Of a stretch of 64,000 nt of DNA, positions 47,879 through 59,250 are shown piece by piece. The DNA is taken from NCBI GenBank assembly GCA_964017195.1, contig OZ024892.1:14022071-14086070 (forward strand), read 5' to 3'. Under the pieces are notes generated by a model. The model ran no database searches. It was given only the letters and a program-made list of their open reading frames with translations, and was not told the origin of the DNA. The position numbers and the translations under genes were made by a program. Each line of letters begins with the position of its first letter. Position 1 is the stretch's first letter. Source of the stretch: Siderastrea radians. Lineage: Eukaryota > Cnidaria > Anthozoa > Scleractinia > Rhizangiidae.

Positions 47879-48455
47879 TCATAAAATTTTAAGCTTTCTC
47901 AGTTATCATATCGTGCTGCTTGGATCGAAAACCTTAAAGGTGAGATTAACCTATGTTTTATGAGCTCAAAGAAGGCCGCTAGTGACCGAAAACCTCGAAA
48001 AAGCATGAAAGAATTATTTCACTTGAAGAGGCCGCCATATTGGATTTCCACACGACAGCAGTGTTTGATTTTCAATGAAAACAAAAAGTCCTATTTTTAC
48101 TCATTCGCTAAAAATTAGATCTAAACTTGTACTAAAATGACTGGTTTACATAAATTTTTTGTTAGTACGTGGCATAAACAAAAATTCAGGATAAAAACGT
48201 TCAAGTAAATCACTACGTGAAAACCTACCTCTTGGCGTTGAAAAACCGCGTTGACAACTGCGAACGTGACCGCAGGGCTTGGTGACGTGACTTCTAGCGG
48301 CTTGCCGTTTGAGGTTTCCGCTGAAAACCCTGGTGCTAAATGTCTCTATTATTTCATTTTCCCCATTTTCGGCTTTAGTTTTGCTAATTTGATAAACCGA
48401 CACAGTCATTATAAATGCACAGCCCACCACACAAACAGAGGATGGTAAGCCTGTG

Positions 48456-49451
48456 GATCGAGTTGCGAAATATGACCTTTGCTATATAAGACTTTGTATG
48501 GGAAATTCACTGTGGTCCTCAAAGTGCTAAAATAAAGTTAAACGATGTGGAAATAAACTTCACTTACCTTAACATGGAGTTGTCTTTGTGTCTTGTTTTA
48601 ATTTGGGCGCAATTCGTGGCCGTTTTAGGCGAGTTTTTGGTTCGGTGTTGTTCGCGGTGTTGTTTCATTACTTAAAACGAAGGAAGACAGGTGACTGGAG
48701 ACGACCGAGTCCAACAAATCGCTCTCGTGTCACAACGCAACGCAAAGAATCGCCATAAAAACACCATATTCACAAAGCTATGTAATTTCTGCATCCCATT
48801 CAGCCTTTACAGTATTGGAACGGAAATTCTGTTCTAAGAAAATTCGAAAAACATTCAGCTATCGGCGATCTTCCCGTGCGCTGGGCTTTTGGCGTGGACA
48901 CGGCCGTTGCAGTCTGCAAGCATTCTGCGCTCTCATTGGTCAATTCAAACCACCGTTCACGCGCCAACAACAGCCTGTCTGTCTCTGTCTGTCTGGCTGT
49001 GTCCACGTCAAAAGCCCAGCGCACGGAAGGATCGCCGATAGCTGAATGTTTTTCGAATTTTCTTAGAACAGAATTGCCGTTCGAGTACCGTAAAGGCTGA
49101 ATGGGATGCAGAAATTACGTGGCTTTGTGAATATGGTGTTTTTATGGCGATTCTTTGCGTTGCGTTTGATACGAGAGCGATTTGTTGGACTCGGTCGTCT
49201 CCAGTCACCTTCCTTCCTTCGTTTTAAGTGGAGAAACAACACGGCGAACAACAGCGAACCAAAAACTCGCCTAAAACGGCCACGAATTGCGCCCAAATTA
49301 AAAACAAGACACAAAGGCAACCCCATGTTAAGGTAAGTGAAGTTTATTTCCACATTCATAACTTTATTTTAGCATTTTGAGGACCAAAATGAATTTCCCA
49401 TACAAAGTCTCCAAAAGTCTTGTAGCGAAGGTCATATTTCGCAACTCGATC
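48456..49451. mobile_element. Foldback element with about 450-bp inverted arms
   Basis: Arm 1 (48456-48904) and arm 2 (48995-49451) are inverted copies over their length, with scattered substitutions and small indels, around a 90-bp centre. Outer ends read GAGTTGCGAAATATGACC and its complement, with GATC on both sides. Each arm holds the same short open stretch ending in a GTAAGTGAAG donor. At about 40211-40260 the flanking DNA occurs without the insertion, supporting a mobile unit. No transposase is seen. Confidence 0.75.
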
Positions 49452-51107
49452 GATCGCATTCTCATTTTGAGCTTGGGCCGCCTGTGCAACAACCATATGA
49501 TCTCTAAACGCATAAGAAAAAGACTCATGGCATCCGCCATCTTTATTTCCTCTCTACCCAAGATTCCTTTTGTCCCAGCATGCTCGTTCCCAGCTCCACG
49601 CTTCCTTTCAAACATATGCATTTGTTTACTGGGCTCCGAGATCGAACTTAATTTCCAGCGCTAGCCTCATTGGAAACGACATTTCGATCTTCTCAGTGGT
49701 CGATTACAGGAAAATATTGATAACCAAGAATTGTAATGACAGCGGGCAAGGACATTTGCGGTCTTTACATGTGTTTGTGTACAAGAACTGATCTAATCAA
49801 GAGTACCTGACGGGGCTGTTTGATAAAAAACCGGCTCGACAGGCTGGAATTGTGCTGGCTGGGAAAATTAAACATTAGGCAGTAACTGGCTGGGATGTTT
49901 CGTAAACACCCAGCTTGCTGGGAATTGATACTAAAACACAGACTCCAGCTGGGGAAAAATGAATTGTTTGTTTCTTTTCCTGGCTGTTAGATTCTAAAAA
50001 CAAATTGTGTTCCCGCTCAGGGATAATCGATCAAAAAGAACACGCGAGCGAGCGCGGCAATCATCTGCGGCGTGGAAACGTGACGCGCGCGTGATAAGCC
50101 GCTAACAAGCAAGCGAACGGGAATCGGATAGAGATGGGCGTGTCGACAGTTACATGTTAGCATCAGCTGTCATTTTTAAAACATGAGGTAATACAGAACT
50201 CTTATTTCGAATGAGCGAATCAGTTAAGCTCAGTTTGAACTGGTTGTCGAGATGGCGATCTCCGCAATCCCCGCCAAGTAGCAACATTAGGGTGACTGGT
50301 TTTTTGGTGTGTATCAGTTTAGTTAATTTTCTTATTTTGAAGTAATAAAACTCGGGCCCTTAAAAGGATGAATTTTGTGCTCCGCGTTAGAATCATGATT
50401 CGCTTCACTGAAGCCATGAATCGGCGACCATGGTCGCAAGATAATTTTGAAAATTTGCGCATGAAAGGAGTTCACAGAAGAAATTCGCACTTTCTGAGAT
50501 ACAAAAATGCAGTCACAAAAAAGTAGAAGATTTGCTAATTTAGTTTACCGCTTTGTGAATATGATAGAATTGAGAAGGGCAAATCATAGCCGACGAGTCA
50601 TGCTTGAAAGCCCGTTCTACACATAGAACTCGAGGGATTTATTCTCATTCTTTAAGCTCTGCAGATATCTTCGGAAACTGAGGACATTTGGAAAGCGAGA
50701 AGGGAGCCATAGTCTCTGAAAACAAAGAAAGGGTAGGCAAAATGCATTCACCCACGCTAACAGAACTCAATAGTCAACTCTGAGTCAATTGTAACGAATT
50801 TTAGGCTCGATTTCCGCACCTCACTCGGGTCCGGCTTTCTTCCCCGAAAACCGGCTGGTAATCGAGCCTACACAACGCGTCGCGTAAGACACTTTGCTCT
50901 GCAGTGTGTGAATGCCTTTCTTCTACGTCTGTCTCGATTATTACTGACAAGGAGGATGCGTGGCTCAATTTGGAAAAAAGGTCACCGGAAGTGGCGGACA
51001 AGTTATCCTACCTCGCGGGTGAGATGGTGTCAGCTGTGATGTAACTGTCAGAGTATTTTTCCGTGAAAACAGCAATCTACTTTTAAAACTAGTTAATCTC
51101 GGTCAAA
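49452..51107. other. Intergenic, no supported gene
   Basis: Apart from the flank of the foldback element (49452-49490) and one copy of a 25-bp direct repeat (50943-50967), I see nothing recognisable. Around 49820-49950 a CTGGCTGGGA-type motif recurs several times. Confidence 0.4.
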
Positions 51108-51120
51108 ACTGACAAGGAGG

Positions 51121-52338
51121 ATGCGTGGCTCATTCCTCACGGAATGTTGGAGGCAAGCCCTTGACAGAAATTTAGTGGTTGCTATTGCCTTCGTGGATTT
51201 CAGAAAGGCATTTGACTGTGTTTCCCATAAAATTCTTTTATCTAAACTAAAGCATAGATTTGGGATCGAGGGACACCTCCTATCCTGGTTGACGGACTAC
51301 CTGAATCAAAGATCGCAGATTACAGTAGTGAACTCTGCCCAGTCAAAAAAGCTGAAAGTGACCTGTGGCATTCCACAAGGATCAGTCCTAGGTCCGTGCC
51401 TGTTCAGCCTATATACCAACGACATGCCAGACGCTGTATCTTCGGGCACCTTATTTCTGTACGCTGACGATACAACAGTCTACTGCACCGGCTCAACTGT
51501 TGATGAAGCCTGTAGTCTTCTTAACAAAGCACTTAATGAACTTAACGAATGGTGTGTTACCAACTCCCTCACACCACACTCTACAAAATGCGAGGCAATG
51601 CTGTTACACAGAGGTTCTTTCATTGGGCCACACCCCCTCATTACAATTGGCTCGACTACAATCTCATGGGTGCACCACACAAGGCTGCTGGGTGTCATCA
51701 TAGACCATAAGCTTACCTGGTCGAAACACCTTTCAGATCTGAAAAGAAATTTCTCCAAGAAGTTAAACCTGCTGAAAAAATGTTCATTTTTGAAAAGAAG
51801 AGTTCTTCTCGACCTTTATTTCAAAGTCATACTGCCGTCTGTTACGTATGGCATCATTGTCTGGGGGGGTTGCAACAACTCTGACCACATATAAGCACTT
51901 GAAACATTGCATCGCAGAGCAGCGAGAATTATCTTCAATTTGTCATGGGACACACCTTCGGATACGGTGATGGAAATCACTAAGTGGGACTCAATACTCG
52001 ATTTATACAAACTCAGTCTTATTAAGCTGTTTTACAATATTGTAATCGAAAAGATTCCTAAAACGATTTCAGATTTGGTAACGTGGAGACACGGACCCTA
52101 CAACCTAAGAGGACACCTAAAAGCGGTTGTCCCACGATTTTCAACGTCGTTTTTAAAGAACTCAATCCGGTACAGAGGTGCAGTCTTATGGAATTTTGTG
52201 TCAAGCTACTTTAATAACGCTACCAACCACAAGCAGTTTTGCAAAAAAGCGAGAATGGACCCCATATTTAAAAAACTTAATTTTGGCAGTTTGTCGATCC
52301 AGACAACTCCGAAACACATGTGTGATTTTCAATTTTAA
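51121..52338 (+). pseudogene. 5'-truncated LINE reverse transcriptase (CR1/L2/Rex-like)
   Basis: The frame starts inside the reverse transcriptase (AFVDFRKAFDCVSHKIL), continues through IPQGSVLGP and the YADD active site (FLYADDTTVYC), and has one in-frame TAA at 51892-51894. The same frame then reopens with ALETLHRRAARII and the C-terminal region to 52338. The endonuclease and the rest of the 5' part are missing. An AT-rich 3' end follows, with AATAAAGG and a TTATTATTAT tail near 52495. It is a dead copy by truncation and by the stop. Confidence 0.88.
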
Positions 52339-52558
52339 ATCTTAATCTTATTAAAACATAATATCGTTTATTTTAGTTTATTACAATGTAATATTAATTT
52401 TTCTTAGGTAGGTAGTTAGTCACACGTACACACGACCCCTCAAGCATGTATTTGCTTTAAAACAGATCGTGGTTAAATAAAGGTTTATTATTATATACCT
52501 CCGAAGAATGTTCAGCGAAAGCACAATCTGCCTTACATTTCTAGAGTGATTTCTGTAA

Positions 52559-53234
52559 GATTGTGGGGCGGGCGAAATACACACACGCGCGCGTGAAATT
52601 TCGAGGAGACGCGACATTAGGGACCAGGAGACCAGAGACTTGCCAGGGAGTTCCAGCGCAAAACTCTGATTGGCTCTTTCTTGGATACCTGACACAGTAC
52701 ACAAGCCGCTGTCAACACTGGTGATATTTTTCAGTTTACTGAGATGGCAGACAGATTACATGCGTCAGAAAAGAAGAGACAAAGCTCAAGCTTGTCTGGA
52801 CAAAAAGCGAGGTTTGTTGCAAAGATGTATCGGGAGGAAAGTTCAAAATTATATCCGGTTCGGCTGAACATTGTTTGTCCAAGCCATTACAAGAGCTGTT
52901 AAAATCACAATCTACTCGTTTACTGCGAGTTGAGATTTCACTTACTGAATTTTAACATCGACACGTGACTGACCGGAACAAAGTATGGTCTTCGCTGGCT
53001 ACTTCGTTTTGCTCTGCGTTGGAATATAAAAACTTTCGGTGAAAGTTGAAGGAGGTTTTTCGCGTCTTTAGCCGTAGAAATTTTTTCGATGTGAGTTTAG
53101 AAAGTGGCTGAAAGCAACCTCTGCCGGCGAACCTCGCTTACATTTATGCCCAATGCAAATTAGATGCTCCCCTCGCGTTGAGTCTCCTCGAAATCTTCGC
53201 GCGCGTGCGTGTGTATTTCGCCCGCCCCACAATC
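52559..53234. mobile_element. Inverted-repeat element (676 bp) with CACACGCGCG arms
   Basis: GATTGTGGGGCGGGCGAAAT at the left pairs with ATTTCGCCCGCCCCACAATC at the right, and complementarity goes on through alternating CA/CG runs and a CCTCGAAAT stretch for about 55 bp. No target duplication is clear and no transposase frame is present. Confidence 0.65.
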
Positions 53235-53344
53235 GCCATCGCCAAAATTAGAATACTCGCAGTCTAAAGACTTTCTCAAAAGTCCTTCGCTTCTTATTTC
53301 CAGTTCCGGTGGTCGCGCTTCCGAAAAAAAAAATCTGCGCTCGA

Positions 53345-53931
53345 CGATGGCTTTTGCTGCGAATCTTTGCGGCAGTTCTGTCGCGAATCTTTTACAGGGA
53401 TTGCCTGACTACAACTGACGATGGCTTTTGCTGCGAATCTTTGCGGTAGTGCTGTCGCGAATCTTTTACGTTGATTGCCTGACGACAACTGACAATGGCT
53501 TTTGCTGCGAATCGTTGCGGTAGTGCTGTCGCGAATCCTTTACGGTGATTGCCCTACGACAACTGACGATGGCTTTTGCTACGAATCTTTGCGGCAGTTC
53601 TGTCACGAATCTTTTACAGTGATTGCCTGACGACAACTGACGATGGCTTTTGCTGCGAATCTTTGCGGTAGTGCTGTCGCGAATCTTTTACAGTGATTGC
53701 CCTACGACAACTGACGATGGCCTTTGCTGCGAATCTTTGCGGCAGTTCTGTCGCGAATCTTTTATAGTGATTGCCTGACTACAACTGACGATGGCTTTTG
53801 CTGCGAATCTTTGCGGTAGTGCTGTCGCGAATCTTTTACAGTGATTGCCTGACGACAGCTGACGATGGCTTTTGCTGCGAATCTTTGCGGCAGTTCTGTT
53901 GCGAACCTTTTACGGTGATTGCCCTACGATA
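53345..53931 (+). repeat. 74-bp satellite, eight units
   Basis: Eight units start at 53347, 53421, 53495, 53569, 53643, 53717, 53791 and 53865 (position of ATGGC), with a constant 74-bp period. Within each unit GCGAATCTTTGCGG and GCGAATCTTTTACAG form an internal echo. Units alternate CAGTTCTG and TAGTGCTG variants (A B B A B A B A), pointing to a 148-bp higher-order dimer. Each unit carries the same small frame, MAFAANLCGSxVANLL, usually closed by TGA. The array ends directly at a GPCR pseudogene. Confidence 0.92.
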
Positions 53932-54310
53932 CGAAATTCGCAAGAATATAATTAAACAGACAAAGACGTAGTACTGCCCTCACGCTTGTATTAGCCACCG
54001 CAATGTTCCTAGTTTCTTGGTCCGCCTTTTATTCGTAATTAGCCCCATATTGGTTGATGAAGTGACTCATTTTCTCCTCTTTGCCAAAGTGGCTGCAGTA
54101 TTGTAACAGCGCTATGAATCCAATGGTGTATGCCTTCGGTGATGTTGAAATGAGGAAAACGTTTGTCCGACTCCTTGGACCATGCAGTCGGGTTTTAGCT
54201 GAGAAGAGGGGCCATGGTGACGCGCCAGCTATCGCAGTTCCACTGAGGTAAACCAGTATGGGACTTCAGGCTATTAATGAAATAATGGAGCATGATGAAT
54301 CACAGCTATG
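53932..54310 (+). pseudogene. GPCR 3-like 3' fragment
   Basis: Matches GPCR 3 from the intracellular loop 3 codons (GAAATTCGCAAGAATATA) to the stop and beyond. It has small insertions in loop 3, a missing stretch of about 25 bp (the codons for the loop before TM7) and frameshifts. AACAGCGCTATGAATCCAAT (NPMVY region) is kept. The homology continues into the 3' flank. No promoter or 5' half. Confidence 0.9.
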
Positions 54311-56548
54311 AATGCCAAAAAAATACAAAGAGATATAAGAAAAAAACTACAATAAATTTTTAAACTATATAATAGGTGATCACATTATTTAGAAAGTTAC
54401 CAAGGCTTGTGAACACGCATTACCCTCATTTCTATCTATATATGATTGAACCTGCCTAACAAACGCATCATATTACCCAAAGGCCTAGCCAGCGTTATTC
54501 CAGGGTTTTATGTGACGGAGTTTTCACCATCAAATCGCGTCTGTCGCATGCAAGGTCCAGTTGGTTTGAACTTCGAGTTGAGGTTGACTTATTAGCAGAG
54601 ACTAAAACTTATATTACCGGTCCGTAATGGTAAACGAATAATTTTTAGTTTTCTATTTTTGCATATTCTTTCCTAGAAATACTGACGTATCGCTTATCTT
54701 TCAACGGAAACAAACTTCGCGAATTTGCTGGTTTGCATGTGACGTCATAAAATTCTAAAATCAAAACTCGCTAGGCCTGCTGAACTTTTATCGTCAACAG
54801 TTGTAAGGTGACATAAAAATATATCTTTTTACAAGTTTCAAGCTCGGTAGCGTCCTTCGTTTTTAAACTAGAGCATTTTGAATTTTCGAGTTCTCTGCCG
54901 TACGTGACATCAGGATGGTGCCGTGACACGATGAAGCTGACTTGTTTGAAAAAAGGCCTCACCTTAGAAGTATTAGGTGAGGTTTTTACGTGAAAGTACA
55001 CTAGCTCACGAGCGAAAAGTAATCACTTTCATAGCAAAAGTGAATTCCAGATGTTTTCTTTGATATCCGGCCACTCTGAGCTCTATAAATTTGGGTGCAA
55101 CGGTTTGCACTGCACAGACCTGAGACAGAACGCTGCACTGCACAGACCTGAGACTTGGAGAAAGTGTTTATTTATTAATCTTTGATAACTTTTGAAATTC
55201 TGGACTTCTTTCATTGAATGGTTTCGAATTCATTTTTGTATGGCGTGTCAGTGCAACCCGGCAATAGAAGGTTTAAGCTCATTCAGACGTTCCCTCATTT
55301 CCTTACGTGACGTCCTTTTCAATAAAAGTGCATTTGAACGTGCGAACACACTGTAAAGTCCATTGAATGTATCCAGTTTTTAACGCATTATGTTATCAAT
55401 TGAGCAGTACGGCAAATAAATTTCTTATGAATTCCTGGAAAGAAATTGAAATAACCATTGTTTTTTTTTTTGTTAACGCAATGCTGTTAATAAACTCACA
55501 CAGTTTAAAATGTAGTTAGTATGTACTTAAAATGCTTCCCATGTTTTTCCAATTAAAGACTGTCATTTTTTCACGAGCTACGCAGACACCACGATTAAAA
55601 GCATAGGATATAGTTAAAGAGTTTAGTCAAGATAGATACAGATACAAGCTTAAGTTTATTATGTAATTACACTGTATGGTGAGCTGTCGCATTCCCGACT
55701 CGCAGGGTCGAAGACTGCGAACTGCTCACCAGTTAAGTTACAGGAATGATTTAACTAAACGAAGAATAACTGAAAATTAGTATTATTTCAGTAAAAAAAT
55801 ATTAAGATCTTTTTACATAGGCACAAGAATTACAAAGAATTTCTTGATAAAAACAACAAGCACACAACGATCAAAATACAAGGATCTCTTAAGTTTCTCG
55901 GTGACCTCAGAATGCGTGCATGAATTACAATTGTGTGTGTGTGTTTTTTTTAGCAATGCATGCAGTATAAAACTTAATAACATTTTCTACCCGTGCTTAT
56001 AAACCGGCAACCTGGATGTGGCCTTGCTTTACTGTCAGACAGGCCTCGATGCAAACGCAAGCTTAAGTTTCATTTCACATTTTTTTTCCATTCGTTTTCC
56101 TTGTTATCGTGCGTTCGGCTCCTCCCTCATTTCTTTGATTTCATTAGGCTCCAACGTTTTTGCTTACGCTACTGTACTTGTCATTGCTTATTATTATCTT
56201 GTACTTCTTCTTGTAACTCAATCGCGTTGCCTGTAAAAATTGAAGTACTAGCCGCTCGAACTCTTGCCATCGACCTTGCTGTAATTCCTGGAAACATCGG
56301 CCTGCTATAGCTTTCACAACTACAACAAATGCTTCTTACCTACGGTAACAGGAAATACTTTTTGAAACAGTTGTAGCAGGTATACGTATAAAGTGAGCGC
56401 TTTTTAAATTTTTCTTATGGATACGAGAACAAAAAGACGTCAGATCTGTTTGTCCACTGATGCCAATGTATTAATACTTATCGAGTTGCTAGTCTATGCT
56501 TAATCTCTGATTTCGGCGTTCGCTGGCTTGTCGACTGTTTTTCGATTC
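54311..56548. other. S2 spacer with repeated flanking units
   Basis: No supported gene. 55411-56130 (GTACGGCAAATAAATTTCTT; later AGCAATGCATGCAGTATAAA) recurs at 59232-59720 and, more diverged, at 59760-59970, so this piece exists in three tandem-like copies. A GT run lies near 55932. Confidence 0.55.
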
Positions 56549-56959
56549 TCAGCGTGGCTGGGAAATGATAGCAGGGCAACCAACTCCAGGCTGATGCTCC
56601 ACAGGAGCAGAGTCGCTTTTGCATAGAAATTCACGAGCACACAGTCCTCCTGAGGTCAAGGTGCCAAGTGCCACCGCTGTTATGCCCACTGCAAGACAAG
56701 CAGGAAGAGTGGATTTTCCCGCGGTAGCATAACCAATCAACAACCCTCCATAACATATTGCAGACAGTGATGCCGAACAAGCGCGCCTTGTAGGCTGGTC
56801 TTCAAAGCAAGCCGAACAAGGCCAACAGCAAGCCACTTCTAAACACATCCTGACACATGGCTCCAAGGCTTTCGCAGCTTCGTCTAATTTTTTCTTTTCT
56901 GTCTGATATTTTTCTTCCGATATCAAGCGAAGCCGTCTCTGTTCTTCCAAGGAGCTCAT
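56549..56959 (-). CDS. Small Cys-rich hydrophobic protein of unknown function (copy B)
   Basis: A 136-residue single-exon frame from an ATG with no better upstream choice. It starts with a charged, probably helical segment (residues 1-32, SSLEEQRRLRLISEEKYQTE), followed by a Cys-rich stretch (CVRMCLEVACCWPCSACF) and two hydrophobic Gly/Ala-rich segments (about 70-90 and 93-110) that could span a membrane. It ends in a short polar tail. I do not recognise the family. Related but broken copies lie at 33120-34130 and 60307-60942, and a start-codon relic at 31685-31720, so it belongs to a local family beside the GPCRs. It could be a membrane-associated protein; this is inference from composition. 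Confidence 0.5.
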   Translation of the reverse strand: MSSLEEQRRLRLISEEKYQTEKKKLDEAAKALEPCVRMCLEVACCWPCSACFEDQPTRRACSASLSAICYGGLLIGYATAGKSTLPACLAVGITAVALGTLTSGGLCAREFLCKSDSAPVEHQPGVGCPAIISQPR

Positions 56960-57226
56960 CTTGTCTGTAAGTCGCCAGAGGAAAGCTCGTTGTCAAAAAT
57001 CTCTTTCACAAGCGTTGTCTTTATAACTCCTCGTAGGATGAGGTATGCTTTGTTAGGCGATTCAGATATCAATTATGACGGTTCAGTATTAGGTATCATA
57101 ACAAAGGGATTGATTCATTCTTGAAATCGAGACGATGTTAAGATCACTAAATAACCTAAATAGCTTCACGTATTTCTCTCGCCTCATCCAACTCAAAGCC
57201 TCAGGCTATTTCCGAGTTATCTTTGA

Positions 57227-57348
57227 CCTCTTTTTCAAAGCGAGGCCTAGTGTTCATGCTTTGATATCGAATTGAGTTTTCTTTGACTTGAATGTTTACT
57301 CATTTTCATATGAAAGGTTGCGCACAAGGCCTTGCTTTGAAATAGAGG
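57227..57348. mobile_element. Small inverted-repeat element, S2 copy
   Basis: Same element, same place as 31986-32108: CCTCTTTTTCAAAGCGAGGC at the left, GGCCTTGCTTTGAAATAGAG at the right. Confidence 0.65.
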
Positions 57349-57779
57349 GTAAACTGGCAATTCGAAAATGGCCTATTGTTACTTTCCGCAAAGTAAAAAA
57401 AAGCTCATGATTCCAAATTTATATAGAGGAGAGAAAAAAGGTAACTTTGCATGAAAAACTGATGATTCTCACACGGAAATCATGTTGAAAGTATTCGAGC
57501 ATTTTTGCTTTTGTTAGTTGTGTAGTAATAAGATTAAGCTCCCGTCCCCCGCCCTAGGGCGCTCAACGCAATTTCTGATGTGGGGATACCCGTCAAAAAC
57601 AGCTTGGCTCTAATCCTATTTCTGGCAAAACAGTATAGTATTTTACGGAAATATTCCTAACCCAATTCTTAGAATGTTTCTGCTTTTCAGGCCACTGAAA
57701 AGATTGAAGTCTATAACGTGTTGGAGGCCAATGTGAAAAGTAAATCACATTTTAGACCAAAACAGGTGATTTGGTTTCA

Positions 57780-58110
57780 ACGTGCTTGCTTCCCATCTCA
57801 CAATGGACAGGCCGACCGACAATGGCTTGACATTCGTGACCGTGTTTACGAGACGCTTACGTACAGTACATTTAACACTTAAGAAATTTATGGCGGACGC
57901 ATAGCTTTCGATTAGCTTTTGTGATAACAGAAGACTGCCTCAGAGGAAGATGCTCTTAAGGATACACAAAAATGACAATAATCAAAGATGCCTGAAGCTG
58001 ACCCTCGTATTTACTAACGGATGACCTTAGTTTCGACCATTTAACCAGATTAATCTTCAAACAAGCATCATCTTAGGTTTTTTTTGTACGCACTACGTGC
58101 CTTTCAACCT
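57780..58110 (+). pseudogene. Decayed GPCR relic in S2
   Basis: CAATGGCTTGACATTCGTGA followed by CCGTGTTTACGAGACGCTTA aligns with the GPCR 3 codons for ERWLAISRP and FVYETL. Near 58076 GGTTTTTTTTGTACGCACTA matches the loop before TM7. Everything between is reduced and scrambled. Confidence 0.55.
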
Positions 58111-58743
58111 TCACATGAATGCAAAGAATATCGAACATAAGAAAATGTAATTCCTATCCCATAAATTATATCAGCAAATGGATGAGAGTTTTGAAACTGA
58201 TAACATGTTTCCATTGTACAAGAATGTTGACGAAGCGTCTATACAGATTAAGTGTTTGAAAACGAATAGAACAAAATGTCGATTTGATAGACTGAGAATC
58301 TGACTAAAAGAGCCATCGTCATAATTTCTGTCAGGTGTAGATTTTCCTCTGAGTCTGTCTTACTGTCCTCATAGCTTCAGTTAGTTGTACATGTTCGTCC
58401 TGGTTGAGTAATGACAGCGGAAGAATTACAGTGACTCAAGGTTGGGCAGTCTACAGGTACAGTCAGCACGAACAAACTAACTGTATGTCAAGATTTTAAT
58501 GCAGAACAAAAAATACATGCTTCCAGAAATGTGATGAAAGAACGGATTAAAAGAATTGTTTCTTTTCCCTTACTCCTTATTTTGAGAAATTAAACGAAAT
58601 ATACAGTCTCCATGACAACAACGGATGTTTGCTCTGGGGCTGGGTGCAACCATTCGCGACATCATTGCTGTCACTGTTATGCATTCTGCCACTAGAAACT
58701 CACCCTATATCCCGTATAGAAATAGGAACTATCTGCAGTGTAA

Positions 58744-59250
58744 ATGGTGTGAACTCAGGAATCACATCATAAGTCGGTGAATTACGATCGTCCGTGTGAT
58801 TGTAGTCCTGAGAAGTACTGTTTGAGGTAACTTTGACCCGACGTTTCGACAACCTGAGCGGAAGTCATCATCACAGTCAAGTGAATTGTGAATCGTCAGT
58901 ACATGTTATAAGCGTTTGTCCCGATTAGGTTTTAGCAGTCCTAATTGGCATTTAGGCAGAAATTTGAACGTCCGACTGATTTAACACAAGCGGGCGACTA
59001 GAAATGGTGATATCAACAATGACATTGCTGAGCACCATGCATTTAAAAACAAACCACAGAATCGACTGGGACTCTGCTGAATGCGTTACCTACAGTATGG
59101 ACTACTATCAACGAATCACTCTGGAAAGCTGGTTTACTAACTTAGAGCAAACACCACTGAACCGTTGCCAACAACTACCTGCACAATACAAACGACTTAT
59201 TGACGACAACAACAAGACAGACAAATATAGACAAAACGACTTATTTTACT
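58744..59250 (+). mobile_element. Penelope-like element fragment
   Basis: Near 59020-59220 the plus strand encodes the conserved end of Penelope-like proteins (RIDWDSAECVTYS, DYYQRITLESWFTNLEQ and LNRCQQLPAQYKRLID), downstream of the GIY-YIG endonuclease. A frameshift follows AEHH. At 58830-58880 a segment typical of these elements (on the minus strand GATGATGACTTCCGCTCAGG then TTGTCGAAACGTCGG) could be the hammerhead-ribozyme-bearing part of the pseudo-LTR. The reverse transcriptase is absent. It lies at the edge of the S2 block. Confidence 0.7.

Larger units (their letters stand above)
53932..58735 (+). repeat. Segmental duplication, copy S2
   Basis: Partner of 28324-34690 in the same orientation and block order. 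It keeps an intact small Cys-rich gene (56549-56959) that S1 has lost except for its first codons, and lacks the nested transposons of S1. Confidence 0.8.

Noticed and set aside
49106..49336. Basic 76-codon frame in the foldback arm
   Set aside because: It may be a spliced first exon, but the same sequence occurs inverted in the other arm and no following exon was found; kept only as part of the element.
53209..53418. 69-codon frame
   Set aside because: It starts in the inverted-repeat element and enters the first satellite unit.
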